From Bacillus sp. JCM 19034 (lineage in GTDB: Bacteria; Bacillota; Bacilli; Bacillales; Bacillaceae_D), in assembly GCF_001310635.1 (NCBI RefSeq), contig NZ_BAXR01000002.1, positions 458,693 through 522,692 of the forward strand: DNA of 64,000 bases. The letters are read 5' to 3'. This document shows, piece after piece, positions 1 through 10,359 of the stretch. Every line of letters starts with the position of its first letter. The first letter of the stretch is position 1. The notes below the pieces were generated by a model that saw only the letters and a list, made by a program, of their open reading frames with translations, did not search any database and had not been told where the DNA came from. Position numbers and translations under genes: made by a program.

Positions 1-691
1 TCCCTGCAAAATGCTGTAACCGATGCGACAGCAGCGATCATGGTTGAGGTTATACAAGGTGAAGGCGGTGTTCATTTAATGGATGAAGCTTCAGTGAGCT
101 AATTAAAACAATTTGTAAAGAAAAAGGCTGTCTATTAATTGTTGATGAAGTTCAGACGGGAATAGGACGCACAGGGACAGCTTTTGGTTATGAACAATGG
201 AACTTATCTCCTGATATTTTTACATTGGCGAAAGGATTAGGAAACGGATTCCCTGTTGGTGCAATGGTCGGTAAAGCATCATTGAAAGAGGCGTTCGGTC
301 CTGGTAGTCATGGTTCGACTTTTGGAGGTAACCCATTAGCGATGGCTGCAGCAGCTGCTGTTTTAGAAGAAGCGTTATCTGATAGCGTATTGCAGTCAGT
401 CAAGCAAAGGGCCAATTGTTAATGAAGAATTTGACTGAAGAGTTAAAAGCATTAAATATTGTAAAGGATATTCGCGGCAAAGGGCTCATGGTTGGCATAG
501 AATGTAAAGTAGAGATTGCAGATCTGTTGTATGCTTGTCGAAAACAAGGGCTACTCGTTTTACCAGCTGGACCAAATGTGATTCGACTGTTACCACCATT
601 TGTTGTGACCGATGAACAGATTAGTCAAGCAGTTTCAGTATTGGCGTCGGTCTTAAAGTCAGCTGATGAAAAGCAGCATCTAAATGTATAG
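1..691 (+). CDS. argD: Acetylornithine aminotransferase, C-terminal part (partial, frameshifted)
   Basis: This is a PLP-dependent class III aminotransferase that makes N-acetylornithine in arginine synthesis. The 5' part lies outside the window. The visible segment carries VEVIQGEGGV, the PLP-contacting VDEVQTGIGRTG, the lysine-containing LAKGLGNGFPVGA and the SHGSTFGGNPLA signature, then the usual C-terminal domain ending in LLPPFVVTDEQI. The frame breaks twice, near base 100 and near base 412, and the three pieces read on without gap in the family order. The enzyme is therefore almost certainly intact and the breaks look like base-calling errors. It stands directly before carA, carB and argF, which identifies the aminotransferase as ArgD rather than a GABA or ornithine enzyme. 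Confidence 0.9.
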
Positions 692-789
692 TTTAAATAG
701 ATGGGGTGTCTAAGCGGCACCCTGCTCTAAGTATATTAGTGCATAAAAATCAACATTTAAGTATAAGTATTCGTTTGTGGGGTGGAGAA

Positions 790-1866
790 ATGAGAGGGTA
801 TATTGTACTAGAAAACGGTGCAACATTTGCAGGCACCTTCAAGGGCAGCAAGAAGACGTGCATGCAGAAATTGTTTTTTTACAGGGATGACAGGTTATCA
901 AGAAGTAATGACAGATCCATCATTTAAAGGGCAGATGGTTGTTTTCACATATCCATTAATCGGAAATTATGGGATAAATGTAAATGATTTTGAAAGCAAA
1001 CAACCACAAGTAGAGGCAGTCATTGTTAGTACGTTATCAAATACAGGTTATCACTATGAATCTACACAATCGTTAGCTGAATATTGTCAAGCATATTCTA
1101 TTCCACTTATATCGGATGTTGATACGAGAGCGATTGTGAAGCAGATTCGCCAGCATGGTGATATGCGAGCGATTGTAACGACGACACCAGAAGAAGTTTC
1201 TTTTGACGAATACGAACCATTAGACCAAAAGGACGTGATTCCTGATGTCGCCATTGGTGAGCAGCAAACGTTTGGAAGTGGTGAGCAGCACATTGTTGTC
1301 GTCGATTTCGGATATAAGAAATCAATCGTCGATTCATTAGTCGATCTTGGCTTGCGCGTTACAATTACTCCGTTTCATACAACGGCAAAAGAAATCGAAC
1401 AGTTAAATCCAGACGGAGTCTTTACTCTAATGGACCTGGTAATCCAAAACGCGTCAAAGATCTGTTGCAAAATATTAAGCAAGTAGCACAAACGTATCCG
1501 ACGATGGGGATTTGCTTAGGGCATCAGCTATTAGCTCTGGCCTTTGGGGCAGATACAAAGAAGTTAACGTTTGGTCATAGAGGAGCAAATCAGCCTGTTA
1601 TTGATTTAGAGACAAATCAGGTCTATATGACCTCACAAAATCATAGCTATGTCGTTCAGGAAGAATCATTAGCTAATACAGGTTTTAAAGCACGTTATTT
1701 GAATATTAATGACCGTTCAATCGAAGGGTTAAGCCATACGAAATATCCAATTTTCACAGTACAGTTTCATCCAGAAGCACATCCTGGTCCTTCTGATAGT
1801 GGCCAGCTCTTTCAAGAATTTATTGAAATGCTTCAGCGTAAAGGGAGAGAAAAAGTTTATGCCTAA
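790..1866 (+). CDS. carA: Carbamoyl phosphate synthase small subunit, arginine type (frameshifted)
   Basis: This is the glutamine amidotransferase subunit that feeds ammonia to CarB. The ATG at 790 follows a good GGGGTGGAG site and opens with [14 protein letters not shown]. The N-terminal half contains [16 protein letters not shown] and the C-terminal class I amidotransferase half shows the catalytic cysteine in GICLGHQ and the catalytic histidine-glutamate in [10 protein letters not shown]. Its place between argD and argF, away from pyr genes, marks it as the arginine-pathway paralogue. The reading frame is lost at about 838, 873 (a T7 run) and 1422, and translation in the other frames restores the expected protein each time. 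The stop overlaps the carB start by 8 bases, suggesting translational coupling. Confidence 0.92.
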
Positions 1867-4800
1867 ATATACACATATTAAAAAAGTACTTGTCATTGGA
1901 TCTGGCCCCATTGTGATTGGGCAGGCGGCGGAATTTGATTATGCCGGTACACAAGCTTGTCTAGCTTTGAAGGAAGAGGGAGTAGAAGTTGTCCTAATCA
2001 ATAATAATCCCGCAACAGTTATGACGGATGAAGCATGTGCTGACCGTGTTTACTTTGAACCGTTAACGATCGAAAGTGTAGAGGCTATTTTACAAAAAGA
2101 AAAGCCTGATGGTATTTTAGCAACATTAGGTGGGCAAACAGGGTTAAATTTGGCAATGGATCTATATGATCATGGTCTGTTAGAAAAATATAATGTTGAA
2201 TTGTTAGGAACACCAATTGATTCGATTCGAAAGGGAGAGGACCGTGAAGCATTTCGGGCGTTAATGCAAGAGTTAAATGAGCCCGTTCCAGAAAGTAATA
2301 TTGTGACAACTGAAGAGCTGCACTGGCCTTTGCCAAGGAAGTTGACTATCCAATTATCGTTCGCCCAGCGTATACGTTAGGAGGAGCAGGTGGAGGTATT
2401 GCACATTCGGAAGCTGAATTAAAGCAAATTATTAAAGCTGGTCTTTCACTTAGTCCGATTAGCCAATGTTTAGTTGAAAAGAGCATTGCCGGCTTTAAAG
2501 AAATTGAATACGAAGTAATGCGTGATAGTAATGATACGTGCATAACCGTTTGTAACATGGAAAATATTGATCCAGTCGGCGTTCATACAGGAGATTCCAT
2601 CGTTGTCGCTCCATCACAAACGTTAACAGACGTTGAGTATCAAATGCTGCGAACGGTATCAGTGAAAATTATTCGTGCCCTTGGCATTGTTGGCGGCTGT
2701 AACATTCAATTTGCATTGGATCCATATAGCAAGCAATATTATTTAATTGAAGTGAACCCGCGAGTAAGTCGGTCATCGGCACTTGCCTCTAAAGCAACAG
2801 GCTATCCAATTGCTCGGATGGCAGCGAAAGTGAGTCTGGGATATCAACTACATGAACTTATTAATCCAGTTACGGGTCATACTTTTGCGAGCTTCGAGCC
2901 AGCACTTGATTATGTCGTTGTTAAGTTCCCACGTTGGCCATTTGACAAATTTGTTCATGCTCAACGACAACTCGGTACACAAATGAAAGCTACCGGAGAA
3001 GTGATGGCAATTGAACGAAATTTAGAGGCGGCAATTCAAAAAGCGGTCCGTTCATTAGAATTAAAAATACATGGGCTGCAAATGCCGGTGCTTACTGCAA
3101 AAACGACAGAGCAGTTATGGCAGCTTGCTAAACAGCCTGATGACCGGAGATTTTTTGTCTTATTAGAATTACTAAGACGAGGTATTAGCAGTGAAGAATT
3201 GCATCTGGAGACGAAAATAAATCTTTTCTTCCTACATGCCTTCGAACGACTGATAACGCTAGAAAATGAGATTCGTGCTAAATCTTTTCCAAACGTTGAT
3301 GCTAGTTTCTTAAAGAAAGTGAAAGAAGCTGGTTTTGCAGACGAATGGTTAGCAAAAACGTGGGGAGTTACGGAAATAGCCGTCCGTCAAAAGCGGAAAG
3401 AGCTATCATTGTATCCATCTTATAAAATGGTTGATACGTGTGCGGGTGAATTTCTAGCTTCAACTGCTTACTATTATTCAAGCTGGCATGGAGATTCTGA
3501 TGTTCAACCTTCATCTAATAAGAAAAAGATTCTTTTGATCGGTTCTGGACCTATCCGAATTGGTCAGGGGATCGAATTTGATTATTGTTCAGTTCAAGGT
3601 ATAAAAAGCTTACACAAGCTAGGTTATGAAGCGATCATGATGAATAATAACCCTGAAACAGTAAGTACCGATTATGCTACGGCAGATCGTTTATATTTCG
3701 AACCATTAACAGTTGAAGATGTCCTTCATGTCATTGAGCTAGAAAAAGTAGAAGGTGTGATCATCCAGCTTGGTGGTCAAACAGCAATTTCTCTTGTCGA
3801 AGGGTTGGAGGAAGCTGGTGTGAAGCTTTATGGAACAAACCAAGATACGATTGACCAATTAGAGGATCGCGGTCGCTTTTATTCCTTTATGAAATCTGTC
3901 AGTGTTCCGCATATTCCTGGTGTGACAGCGAATGACATAGAGGACGGCTTAACAAAGGCGAAAGAGATTGGCTATCCAGTTTTAATTCGTCCATCTTATG
4001 TTATTGGCGGGCAAGGAATGATGTTATTTCAGTCAGAATCTGAGTTTGTTGAATATTTAGAAGACGCTGAACAAACAATTGCTTTCCCATTATTAATTGA
4101 TGCTTATTACCCAGGGACAGAACTAGAAATAGATGCACTAACGGATGGTCAACATATCGCCATTGCTGGGATGTTTGAACATGTTGAAAGAGCGGGTGTA
4201 CACTCAGGTGATAGTATGGCTGTCGTTCCTCCTTTTAGCATTTCAAAAAATGTGAAGGAGCTTGTTCACAATTATACGAAAAAAATTGCCCAAGGAATGG
4301 ACTTTAAAGGCATATTTAATATCCAATTTGTTTTGTATGAAGGAAACCTATATGTGATTGAAATTAATCCTCGTGCTTCCAGAACCGTTCCAATTTTAAG
4401 TAAGATTTCAAATGAGCCATTTATAGAGCATACGATTAAATTATTGCTAGGGGAAAGTTTACCGGCACTGAACATAGAAGATGGCACAATTTTTGAACCG
4501 AATTTTTATACTGTAAAGGCTCCGGTGTTTTCTTATCAAAAATTAGCTGGTCTTGATCCGTTATTAGAAGCTGAAATGAAGTCAACAGGTGAATTAATGA
4601 GTATGAGTGATCAGTTAGATGAAGCATTCTTAAAAGCATTTGTTTGGTCACAAGCAAAGCCGAAATTTTTTACACAAAAAGGAACGATCTATATTGATGT
4701 CGCAACTGAATATGAGGCCGCATTTGCTCCATATCAAACACAATTAGAAGAGTTAGGGTTTACGATCATATCTGAAGACTTTGAGAATTGGGTGCAACAG

Positions 4801-5004
4801 GATGACGCGATTGCACTTATCAGTTTACCGAAGCTTGGAACAAAAGAAGGTAAACTAAATCGTCAGGAAGCATTAAAGCAACGTTGTGCAGTCGTTTCCG
4901 AATTAACGACATTATCATGGATGATTAAGGCAATAAAGGTTGAGAACCAGCAGTATGAAGCGATTCAAGAATGGTGGAAAAAAGGAAAAGAACTAACTAT
5001 GTAA
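1859..5004 (+). CDS. carB: Carbamoyl phosphate synthase large subunit, arginine type (one frameshift)
   Basis: This is the synthetase subunit that makes carbamoyl phosphate from bicarbonate, ammonia and two ATP. It is about 1048 residues long, as expected. It has two homologous ATP-grasp halves, each opening with a GSGPI.IGQ..EFDY motif (near residues 15 and 560), and each carrying NNNP.TV.TD and ATP-grasp motifs such as [13 protein letters not shown] and [13 protein letters not shown]. The only frame break is near 2320, where the two frames join in [11 protein letters not shown]. The start ATG lies inside the end of carA. The C-terminal allosteric domain is shorter and diverged, in keeping with an arginine-type enzyme not tied to pyrimidine control; that last point is inference. 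Confidence 0.93.
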
Positions 5005-5016
5005 GGAGTGATTTAA

Positions 5017-5970
5017 GTGGGAGTAGTCAATATTTCTTCACTAAGAGGTAAGAATTTTTTAACGTTACTTGATTTTGATCCAAAGGAAATTGATGTCTTG
5101 CTTCAGCATGCCCGTGTGCTGAAGCAAGAGACGAAGAACGGAAAGCAGTCCGATTTACTGAAAGGAAAATCACTTGGAATGATTTTTGAAAATGCGTCCA
5201 CACGTACACGCGTTTCATTCGAAGTTGGTATGACACAATTAGGTGGACATGCATTGTTTTTAAGTCCACGTGACATGCAAATCGGTAGAGGGGAGCCAGT
5301 GAAAGATACAGCCAATGTACTATCGCGCTATGTTGATGCGATTATGATCCGTACGAATTCACACGAGCTTGTGGAAGAATTAGCCCAACATGCCTCTGTT
5401 CCTGTTATTAACGCTCTGACGGATGGATATCATCCATGTCAAGCAATGGCAGATGCTTTAACAATTTTAGAGCATAAAGGAAAGCTCAAAGGATTGAAGC
5501 TTGCTTATGTTGGAGATGGCAATAATGTCGCTCATTCTTTATTAGCTGTAGGAGCAAAGGTTGGAATGGATATATCAATTGCAACGCCGGAAGGCTATGA
5601 GGTTGATCAAGATATCTTTAAAAAAGCAGAAAAAGCTGCAAAAGAAACGGGTGCAACACTTATCCAAACGAATGATCCAAAAGAAGCAGTTAAAGAGGCA
5701 GATGTGATTTACACTGATGTTTGGGCAAGTATGGGTTACGAAGAAGAGCAGAATGAAAGAATCAGTAAATTCTCTGTCTACCAAGTTGACGAATCATTAG
5801 CCTCGTTAGCGAAAAATGACTATATTTTCCTTCATTGTTTGCCTGCACATCGAGGAGAAGAGGTTTCAGAACAAGTAATTGATGGTCCTCATTCTGTTAT
5901 CTATGACCAAGCTGAAAATCGTCTTCATGCACAAAAGTCAATCCTTGTCGCTTTAATGTCTAATTCATGA
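5017..5970 (+). CDS. argF: Ornithine carbamoyltransferase
   Basis: This enzyme joins carbamoyl phosphate and ornithine to give citrulline. The 317-residue protein has the carbamoyl-phosphate motif STRTR at residues 61-65, the DGYHPCQAMAD motif and the C-terminal HCLPAHRGEEV motif that holds the ornithine-binding cysteine. The start is GTG, set by AAGGAG at 5003-5008, which overlaps the carB stop codon. Gene order argD-carA-carB-argF is that of the Bacillus arginine operon. ArgR sites, if present, would lie upstream of the window. Confidence 0.96.
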   Translation: MGVVNISSLRGKNFLTLLDFDPKEIDVLLQHARVLKQETKNGKQSDLLKGKSLGMIFENASTRTRVSFEVGMTQLGGHALFLSPRDMQIGRGEPVKDTANVLSRYVDAIMIRTNSHELVEELAQHASVPVINALTDGYHPCQAMADALTILEHKGKLKGLKLAYVGDGNNVAHSLLAVGAKVGMDISIATPEGYEVDQDIFKKAEKAAKETGATLIQTNDPKEAVKEADVIYTDVWASMGYEEEQNERISKFSVYQVDESLASLAKNDYIFLHCLPAHRGEEVSEQVIDGPHSVIYDQAENRLHAQKSILVALMSNS

Positions 5971-6016
5971 TTTGCTCGCTCCTTGGGTATTCTACCGAGT
6001 GAAGGAGGGAATGTGA

Positions 6017-6208
6017 ATGGGTCAAAATAAACAGTTCGAACCAGGTCAAAAAGCTCCGAACAATGGGATTTATGTTGAAATTGGTGAAACGGGGGATATG
6101 GTGCAAAATCCTAAATCGCTAAAAATGGAAGCTGGAGATGTTTTCCCAGATACTTCAAATCATAATCGGAAATGGTCACCAAAAAGTAAGAGAAGATCAG
6201 GACATTAA
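6017..6208 (+). CDS. yjzC: YjzC family small protein
   Basis: This is a 63-residue basic hydrophilic protein of unknown function. It contains FEPGQKAPNNGIYVEIGETG and DTSNHNRKW, which I recognise as conserved in the YjzC family. The same gene follows argF in B. subtilis. A GAAGGAGGG site lies 8 bases before the ATG. A strong terminator follows, so it is probably the last gene of the arginine transcript or a short independent unit. Confidence 0.88.
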   Translation: MGQNKQFEPGQKAPNNGIYVEIGETGDMVQNPKSLKMEAGDVFPDTSNHNRKWSPKSKRRSGH

Positions 6209-6249
6209 TCTATGATTTAGGCTGTACTGATTTCAGGATTGTATTTGTG

Positions 6250-6289
6250 AGGTGTGTCAAAAGGATTAATTAATCCTTTCGACACACCT
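6250..6289. terminator. Intrinsic terminator after yjzC
   Basis: A near-perfect 40-base palindrome: AGGTGTGTC at 6250-6258 pairs with GACACACCT at 6281-6289, and the inner AAAGGATTAATTAATCCTTT is itself palindromic. It is followed by TATTTAG. It closes the arginine gene group. Confidence 0.75.
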
Positions 6290-6400
6290 TATTTAGCATT
6301 TAAACATGATAAAAGGTTACTATCACCCTTCCGTTTTATCGTTTTACTGCATAATGTAGTAACGATAGTAGGAGAACATTGAGAAGATGGGAGTAACTAA

Positions 6401-7146
6401 ATGATGAAAGATGCACGTTATCAACAAATAGGCAAAGAGTGGAGCGTTACGTATCTGCCTGAGAGGCCTAATGGATTTGCCGTCTTCCTATTAAGTGATA
6501 ATGGTGTAATGACAAGGGCATCAGATAGTGATTGGGAAGCTCATCCTGAAAAAGAACGATTCGTGAATGGACTGCTTCAGCGTGGATATACGGTTGTCGT
6601 TCCACCACTTCATGCAAACCATTGGGGAAGTGTAAATGATTATCAAATGGTATTGCATATGTATCACAGTGTGTTAAAAAAAGAAATTTTAAATAAACAA
6701 GTCCATGTTTTGGCTGAAGGTACAGGTGCATTACTAGCTTTGCGATGGTTTGAAAAGAACGTAGAACAAGTACGATCTAGTTATTTTATTAATCCATGTT
6801 TTAACATGTTAGCGTATTTCAGGCAAGAACAGGAAAACAGGTGGTTTTTTAAACGATTTGTTAAAGAGATAGCGAATGTTTATCATGAAGACGAAAGTAA
6901 TGTGACGGATAACCTGATAAGAATGATTTCCCCTCCAACTACTATTAATCATGTCCCTCCTTTATCAATTCACTGTGATATAAATGAAAAACGTTTTCCA
7001 CTACATGTTCACAGTAGACCATTTTACAAGAGTTAGCTGAGCTCGATACGTATATTAACTTGCGAATACATGGGAACGAGAGATCCTTCTATCGTACCGT
7101 ACAGGCAGCATACCCTTTCTTTAAAAAGCATGAAGCACAGCTGTGA
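6401..7146 (+). CDS. yjaU: YjaU-like alpha/beta-hydrolase-type protein (frameshifted near the end)
   Basis: The product is of unknown function. The readable 211 residues look like an alpha/beta-hydrolase fold: early strand/loop AVFLLSDNG, then QRGYTVVVPPLHANHWG, then VHVLAEGTGALLALRWF, where the usual nucleophile-elbow GxSxG reads AEGTGA, so the serine is absent. After about 7010 the frame is lost. The next frame continues as LQELAELDTYINLRIHGNERSF and ends in FFKKHEAQL at 7146, giving a natural C-terminus. The assignment to YjaU rests mainly on position between yjzC and yjaV and is moderate. GGGAG at 6389-6393 precedes the ATG. Confidence 0.6.
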
Positions 7147-7266
7147 AAATGTGTAAGTATCTTAGCTTACACACAAAAAAAGCATGGGCATATACGGAAG
7201 AAAGAGCCTGATTTCTATAATATTCGTCGTATAAGAACATAAAGTGGTGTTATGGAGGAGATGAAG

Positions 7267-8160
7267 ATGCGTAGAGCATTAGTTACTGGTGGGTTAGGAT
7301 TTATCGGTTATCATTTATGTGAACGGCTATTATATGAAGGGTATGAAGTGATCGTCATTGATACATTTCAAGAGGAGAAGGATATTGAAAAAGAGGAAAA
7401 GTGGATGAGGATCGGGCGTCATGATTTATTGACGTTTATTAATGACTCACTTGAAAACATGGATTTGAAAAGTCTCCTAAAAAAAGTTGATATTGTCTTC
7501 CATTTAGCTGCTTTAACACATGCAGATAGTAAATGGCCTAGGTTAACTGAAGTGATTGAGAAAAATGTAACGGTCACAGAGCGTCTTATTCATGCCTGCA
7601 GAAGTAAAACAAAGTTCGTCTATACGTCAACAGTTGAAGTTTACGGAGAGAGACCTGGTAAGATTACTGAAAAAACGCCAACGAATCCAACATCACCATA
7701 CGGGATTACAAAATTAGCAAGCGAACGATTAATTATTAGAGAATGTAAGAAAAAAGGGATTTCCTATTACATTTTTCGATTGCCAACCATATATGGGCCA
7801 TGGCAACGGGGCGATATGATGTTTCAACAGTTATTATTAGGAAAAAAGAACGTTAACCTTGATCGTTCAACGATTGACCTCGTTTATGTAGAGGATTGTG
7901 TAAATGGCTTATTACTTGCTGCAAATTCAGAGAATGAAAATGAAACCTATCATCTATCAACAGGGAAAGTGGGCGAATGGTTCAGAGCACTTTCACTTAT
8001 TGATCCTAATCATCCCAAATTAACTCAACAACAGCCAATTGTGCAATTGTCTGCCGATAAGGCAGAAGGGGATTTGGGATTTAAAGTGAAAACATCGCTT
8101 AAAGAAGGGATTGAAAAGCAACGTCAACATGTGGAACAATGGCAAAGACAAGTTAAATGA
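7267..8160 (+). CDS. yjaV: NAD(P)-dependent epimerase/dehydratase family protein, YjaV-like
   Basis: This is an extended short-chain dehydrogenase fold protein of about 297 residues. The N-terminal Rossmann motif is VTGGLGFIGYHLCE, followed by VFHLAALTHAD, the substrate-side STVEVYGE and the active-site YGITKLASER (Y-x3-K). FRLPTIYGPWQRGD follows at the place usual for nucleotide-sugar epimerases. The substrate is unknown. Three in-frame ATGs occur (7252, 7261, 7267); GGAGGA at 7254-7259 can serve only the last, so 7267 is chosen. A gene of this family stands at the same place in B. subtilis. Confidence 0.78.
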   Translation: MRRALVTGGLGFIGYHLCERLLYEGYEVIVIDTFQEEKDIEKEEKWMRIGRHDLLTFINDSLENMDLKSLLKKVDIVFHLAALTHADSKWPRLTEVIEKNVTVTERLIHACRSKTKFVYTSTVEVYGERPGKITEKTPTNPTSPYGITKLASERLIIRECKKKGISYYIFRLPTIYGPWQRGDMMFQQLLLGKKNVNLDRSTIDLVYVEDCVNGLLLAANSENENETYHLSTGKVGEWFRALSLIDPNHPKLTQQQPIVQLSADKAEGDLGFKVKTSLKEGIEKQRQHVEQWQRQVK

Positions 8161-8181
8161 TATACTGGATGGAGGAGGAGC

Positions 8182-8340
8182 ATGAAAGCATTTATTGGAA
8201 TAATTGTCTTTGCTATCGTTACGATTGTAAGCTTTTACGTGTTATCAGTCGTCGTTCAATTGCATGAAGGTATTAGTGTGCTAATTGCCTTAATTGCTGG
8301 ATTTGCAGTTGAAGTCTTTATACGCAGGAAATGGAGTTAG
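8182..8340 (+). CDS. Small membrane protein, 52 residues
   Basis: I do not recognise the family. The ATG at 8182 follows an ideal GGAGGAGGAG site. The protein is two hydrophobic helices (about residues 4-24 and 31-45) joined by a short QLHEG loop and ending in basic RRKWS. It starts 21 bases after the yjaV-like stop and is followed by a perfect terminator, so it is probably cotranscribed with that gene. Confidence 0.68.
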   Translation: MKAFIGIIVFAIVTIVSFYVLSVVVQLHEGISVLIALIAGFAVEVFIRRKWS

Positions 8341-8389
8341 TCGTATCTTCCGTCTTCAGTCTGTTAAGGAATTCTAATCGGAATGGAGA

Positions 8390-8431
8390 GAGGTTGTACT
8401 TTGAGATGATAGAATCTCAAAGTACAACCTC
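8390..8431. terminator. Bidirectional terminator, perfect 18-bp stem
   Basis: GAGGTTGTACTTTGAGAT at 8390-8407 pairs without mismatch with 8414-8431 across a 6-base loop, followed by ATTTTAG. It lies between two convergent genes and can serve both the yjaV-side unit and prfC. Confidence 0.85.
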
Positions 8432-8450
8432 ATTTTAGTAAGGAGGAATA

Positions 8451-10043
8451 TTAAGTGGAGTGTGTATAAGAATTTTCATGAAACGTTACGTCAGGATATT
8501 TCTCCATCGCCGTGCGCATTTGATATTCGTTTTCAAATAGTGCAACAATTCGATGATCCCTGTCTGTAACTAAATTACGTTGAGATTTTTTAAATGTATT
8601 TAATGTTTCTTCATCAGCCGTCACCCAACGAGCCAAAGAAAACGGAAGACGTTCAAGCTGAATATCAACCTTATATTCGTGCTTTAAACGATATTCAAGT
8701 ACTTCAAATTGTAAGACACCGACTACACCAACAATTTGTTGTTCACTAAAGCGATTATACGTTTTGAAAAGTTGAATAGCTCCTTCTTCTGTTAATTGAA
8801 GAATTCCCTTCTCAAATGATTTATGTTTCAGAGCTTCTTTTACCGTAATTACACTAAAAAACTCAGGAGAGAAATGAGGCATTTCATCAAAATTAAAACT
8901 ACTGTTTTGAACGAGTGTATCTCCAATTCGTAGCGTTCCTGGATCAAATAAACCGATAATGTCGCCAGGGTACGCTTTATCAACAATTTGTCGGTTTTGT
9001 GCTAAAAATTGCGTTGGTTGTGTTAACTTCATTTGCTTCCCTAAACGTACATGATTAACCGGCATACCCCTTTCAAACGCTCCTGATGTAATTCTCAAAA
9101 AAGCAATCCGGTCACGGTGAGCTGGATTCATATTTGCTTGTATTTTAAATATGAAGCCTGAAAAATCTTTATGATCTAATGGATTAATTTCTCCAATCGA
9201 GCTCATACGAGGCGATGGACAAGGAGACAGCTTTAAAAAGTGCTCTAAAAACGTTTGAACTCCGAAGCTTGAAATGGCACTTCCGAAAAAGATTGGCGTT
9301 AATTCGCCAGATTTGATTAAATTTAAATCATAGGGGTCCCCCGCAACATCTAGTAATTCTAATTCTTCACGAAATTGTGCAACTAAATCGTCATCATTAA
9401 TGGCCTCATCTAATTTAGGATCATCTGGTCCTGTTAATTGGATTACATCAATATCCTTTGGATTATCAGGGTTGTATAACTCAAGTTTCTTATTTAGACG
9501 GTCATAAACACCAGAGAATGATTGGCCCATACCAATGGGCCAGCCCATTGGATAAGATCTGATTCCGAGCAGCTCCTCAAGCTCTTCCATTAATTCAAAA
9601 GGGTCACGACCTTGTCGATCAAGTTTGTTCATAAAAGTAAAGATAGGGATACCGCGCATTTTACATACTTTAAATAATTTCTTTGTTTGAGCCTCGACCC
9701 CTTTTGCTGCATCTATTAACATCGTCGCAGAATCGGCTGCAGTTAACGTTCGATACGTATCTTCACTAAAATCTTCATGTCCAGGTGTATCTAAAATGTT
9801 AATATGATATCCATCATATTGAAACTCTAAAACAGAGCTCGTAACTGAAATACCTCTCTGTTTCTCAATTTCCATCCAATCACTAACAGCGTGTTTCGTG
9901 TTTTTCTTTCCTTTAACCGTTCCGGCTTCACGAATAGCTCCTCCAAAAAGTAAGAGTTTTTCAGTTAAGGTTGTTTTTCCAGCATCAGGATGGGAGATGA
10001 TCGCAAATGTACGACGTGACCGTACAGCTTCATTATATGACAT
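8451..10043 (-). CDS. prfC: Peptide chain release factor 3
   Basis: RF3 is a translational GTPase that recycles RF1 and RF2 from the ribosome after termination. The protein has about 530 residues, the usual RF3 length. The GTPase domain shows P-loop SHPDAGKTTLTEKLL, switch II DTPGHEDFSEDTYR and NKLD. RF3-specific segments include KHAVSDWMEIEKQRG and GAIREAGTVKGKK. A longer reading from 10058 exists, but GAGG placed 9 bases before the ATG at 10043 fits better. B. subtilis, as I recall, lacks this gene, so its presence between yjaV and med is a lineage difference. It is transcribed against its neighbours and has its own terminator. Confidence 0.95.
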   Translation of the reverse strand: MSYNEAVRSRRTFAIISHPDAGKTTLTEKLLLFGGAIREAGTVKGKKNTKHAVSDWMEIEKQRGISVTSSVLEFQYDGYHINILDTPGHEDFSEDTYRTLTAADSATMLIDAAKGVEAQTKKLFKVCKMRGIPIFTFMNKLDRQGRDPFELMEELEELLGIRSYPMGWPIGMGQSFSGVYDRLNKKLELYNPDNPKDIDVIQLTGPDDPKLDEAINDDDLVAQFREELELLDVAGDPYDLNLIKSGELTPIFFGSAISSFGVQTFLEHFLKLSPCPSPRMSSIGEINPLDHKDFSGFIFKIQANMNPAHRDRIAFLRITSGAFERGMPVNHVRLGKQMKLTQPTQFLAQNRQIVDKAYPGDIIGLFDPGTLRIGDTLVQNSSFNFDEMPHFSPEFFSVITVKEALKHKSFEKGILQLTEEGAIQLFKTYNRFSEQQIVGVVGVLQFEVLEYRLKHEYKVDIQLERLPFSLARWVTADEETLNTFKKSQRNLVTDRDHRIVALFENEYQMRTAMEKYPDVTFHENSYTHST

Positions 10044-10359
10044 TCTGACATTCCTCAATTCTTTGTACTTATTTTATGCTTTTCTATTATATCAATGTAG
10101 TCAAACAATTTCACAATTTAATTATTATGGGGAAGCGTGTAAAAATGTTAAACAATGTATAAATCATTTTGCATTCTATGTTACTATGTAAAAGTATGTG
10201 GATTAGGTTATCTAATTATAATATTACAATCTTATTACATCATGTTAATTTAGTTCAATATTAAAGGAATTGAGCATAGATGTAACGAAAGTATAAGACT
10301 GAAATTTACTTAAGCTTTATAGTAAGCTACTTTTAGTAAGGGTAGGGAGTGTCAACACG
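10044..10359. promoter_or_regulatory. Divergent intergenic region prfC/med with a candidate med promoter
   Basis: No gene is supported in these 316 bases. On the plus strand TTGAGC (10270-10275), a 16-base spacer and TATAAG (10292-10297) form a possible sigma-A promoter for med, with GGGTAGGGAG ahead of its ATG. The prfC promoter would lie on the other strand and I cannot place it. Confidence 0.35.

Noticed and set aside
9898..10191. 97-residue plus-strand frame over the prfC start
   Set aside because: It is the antisense shadow of prfC with no binding site.
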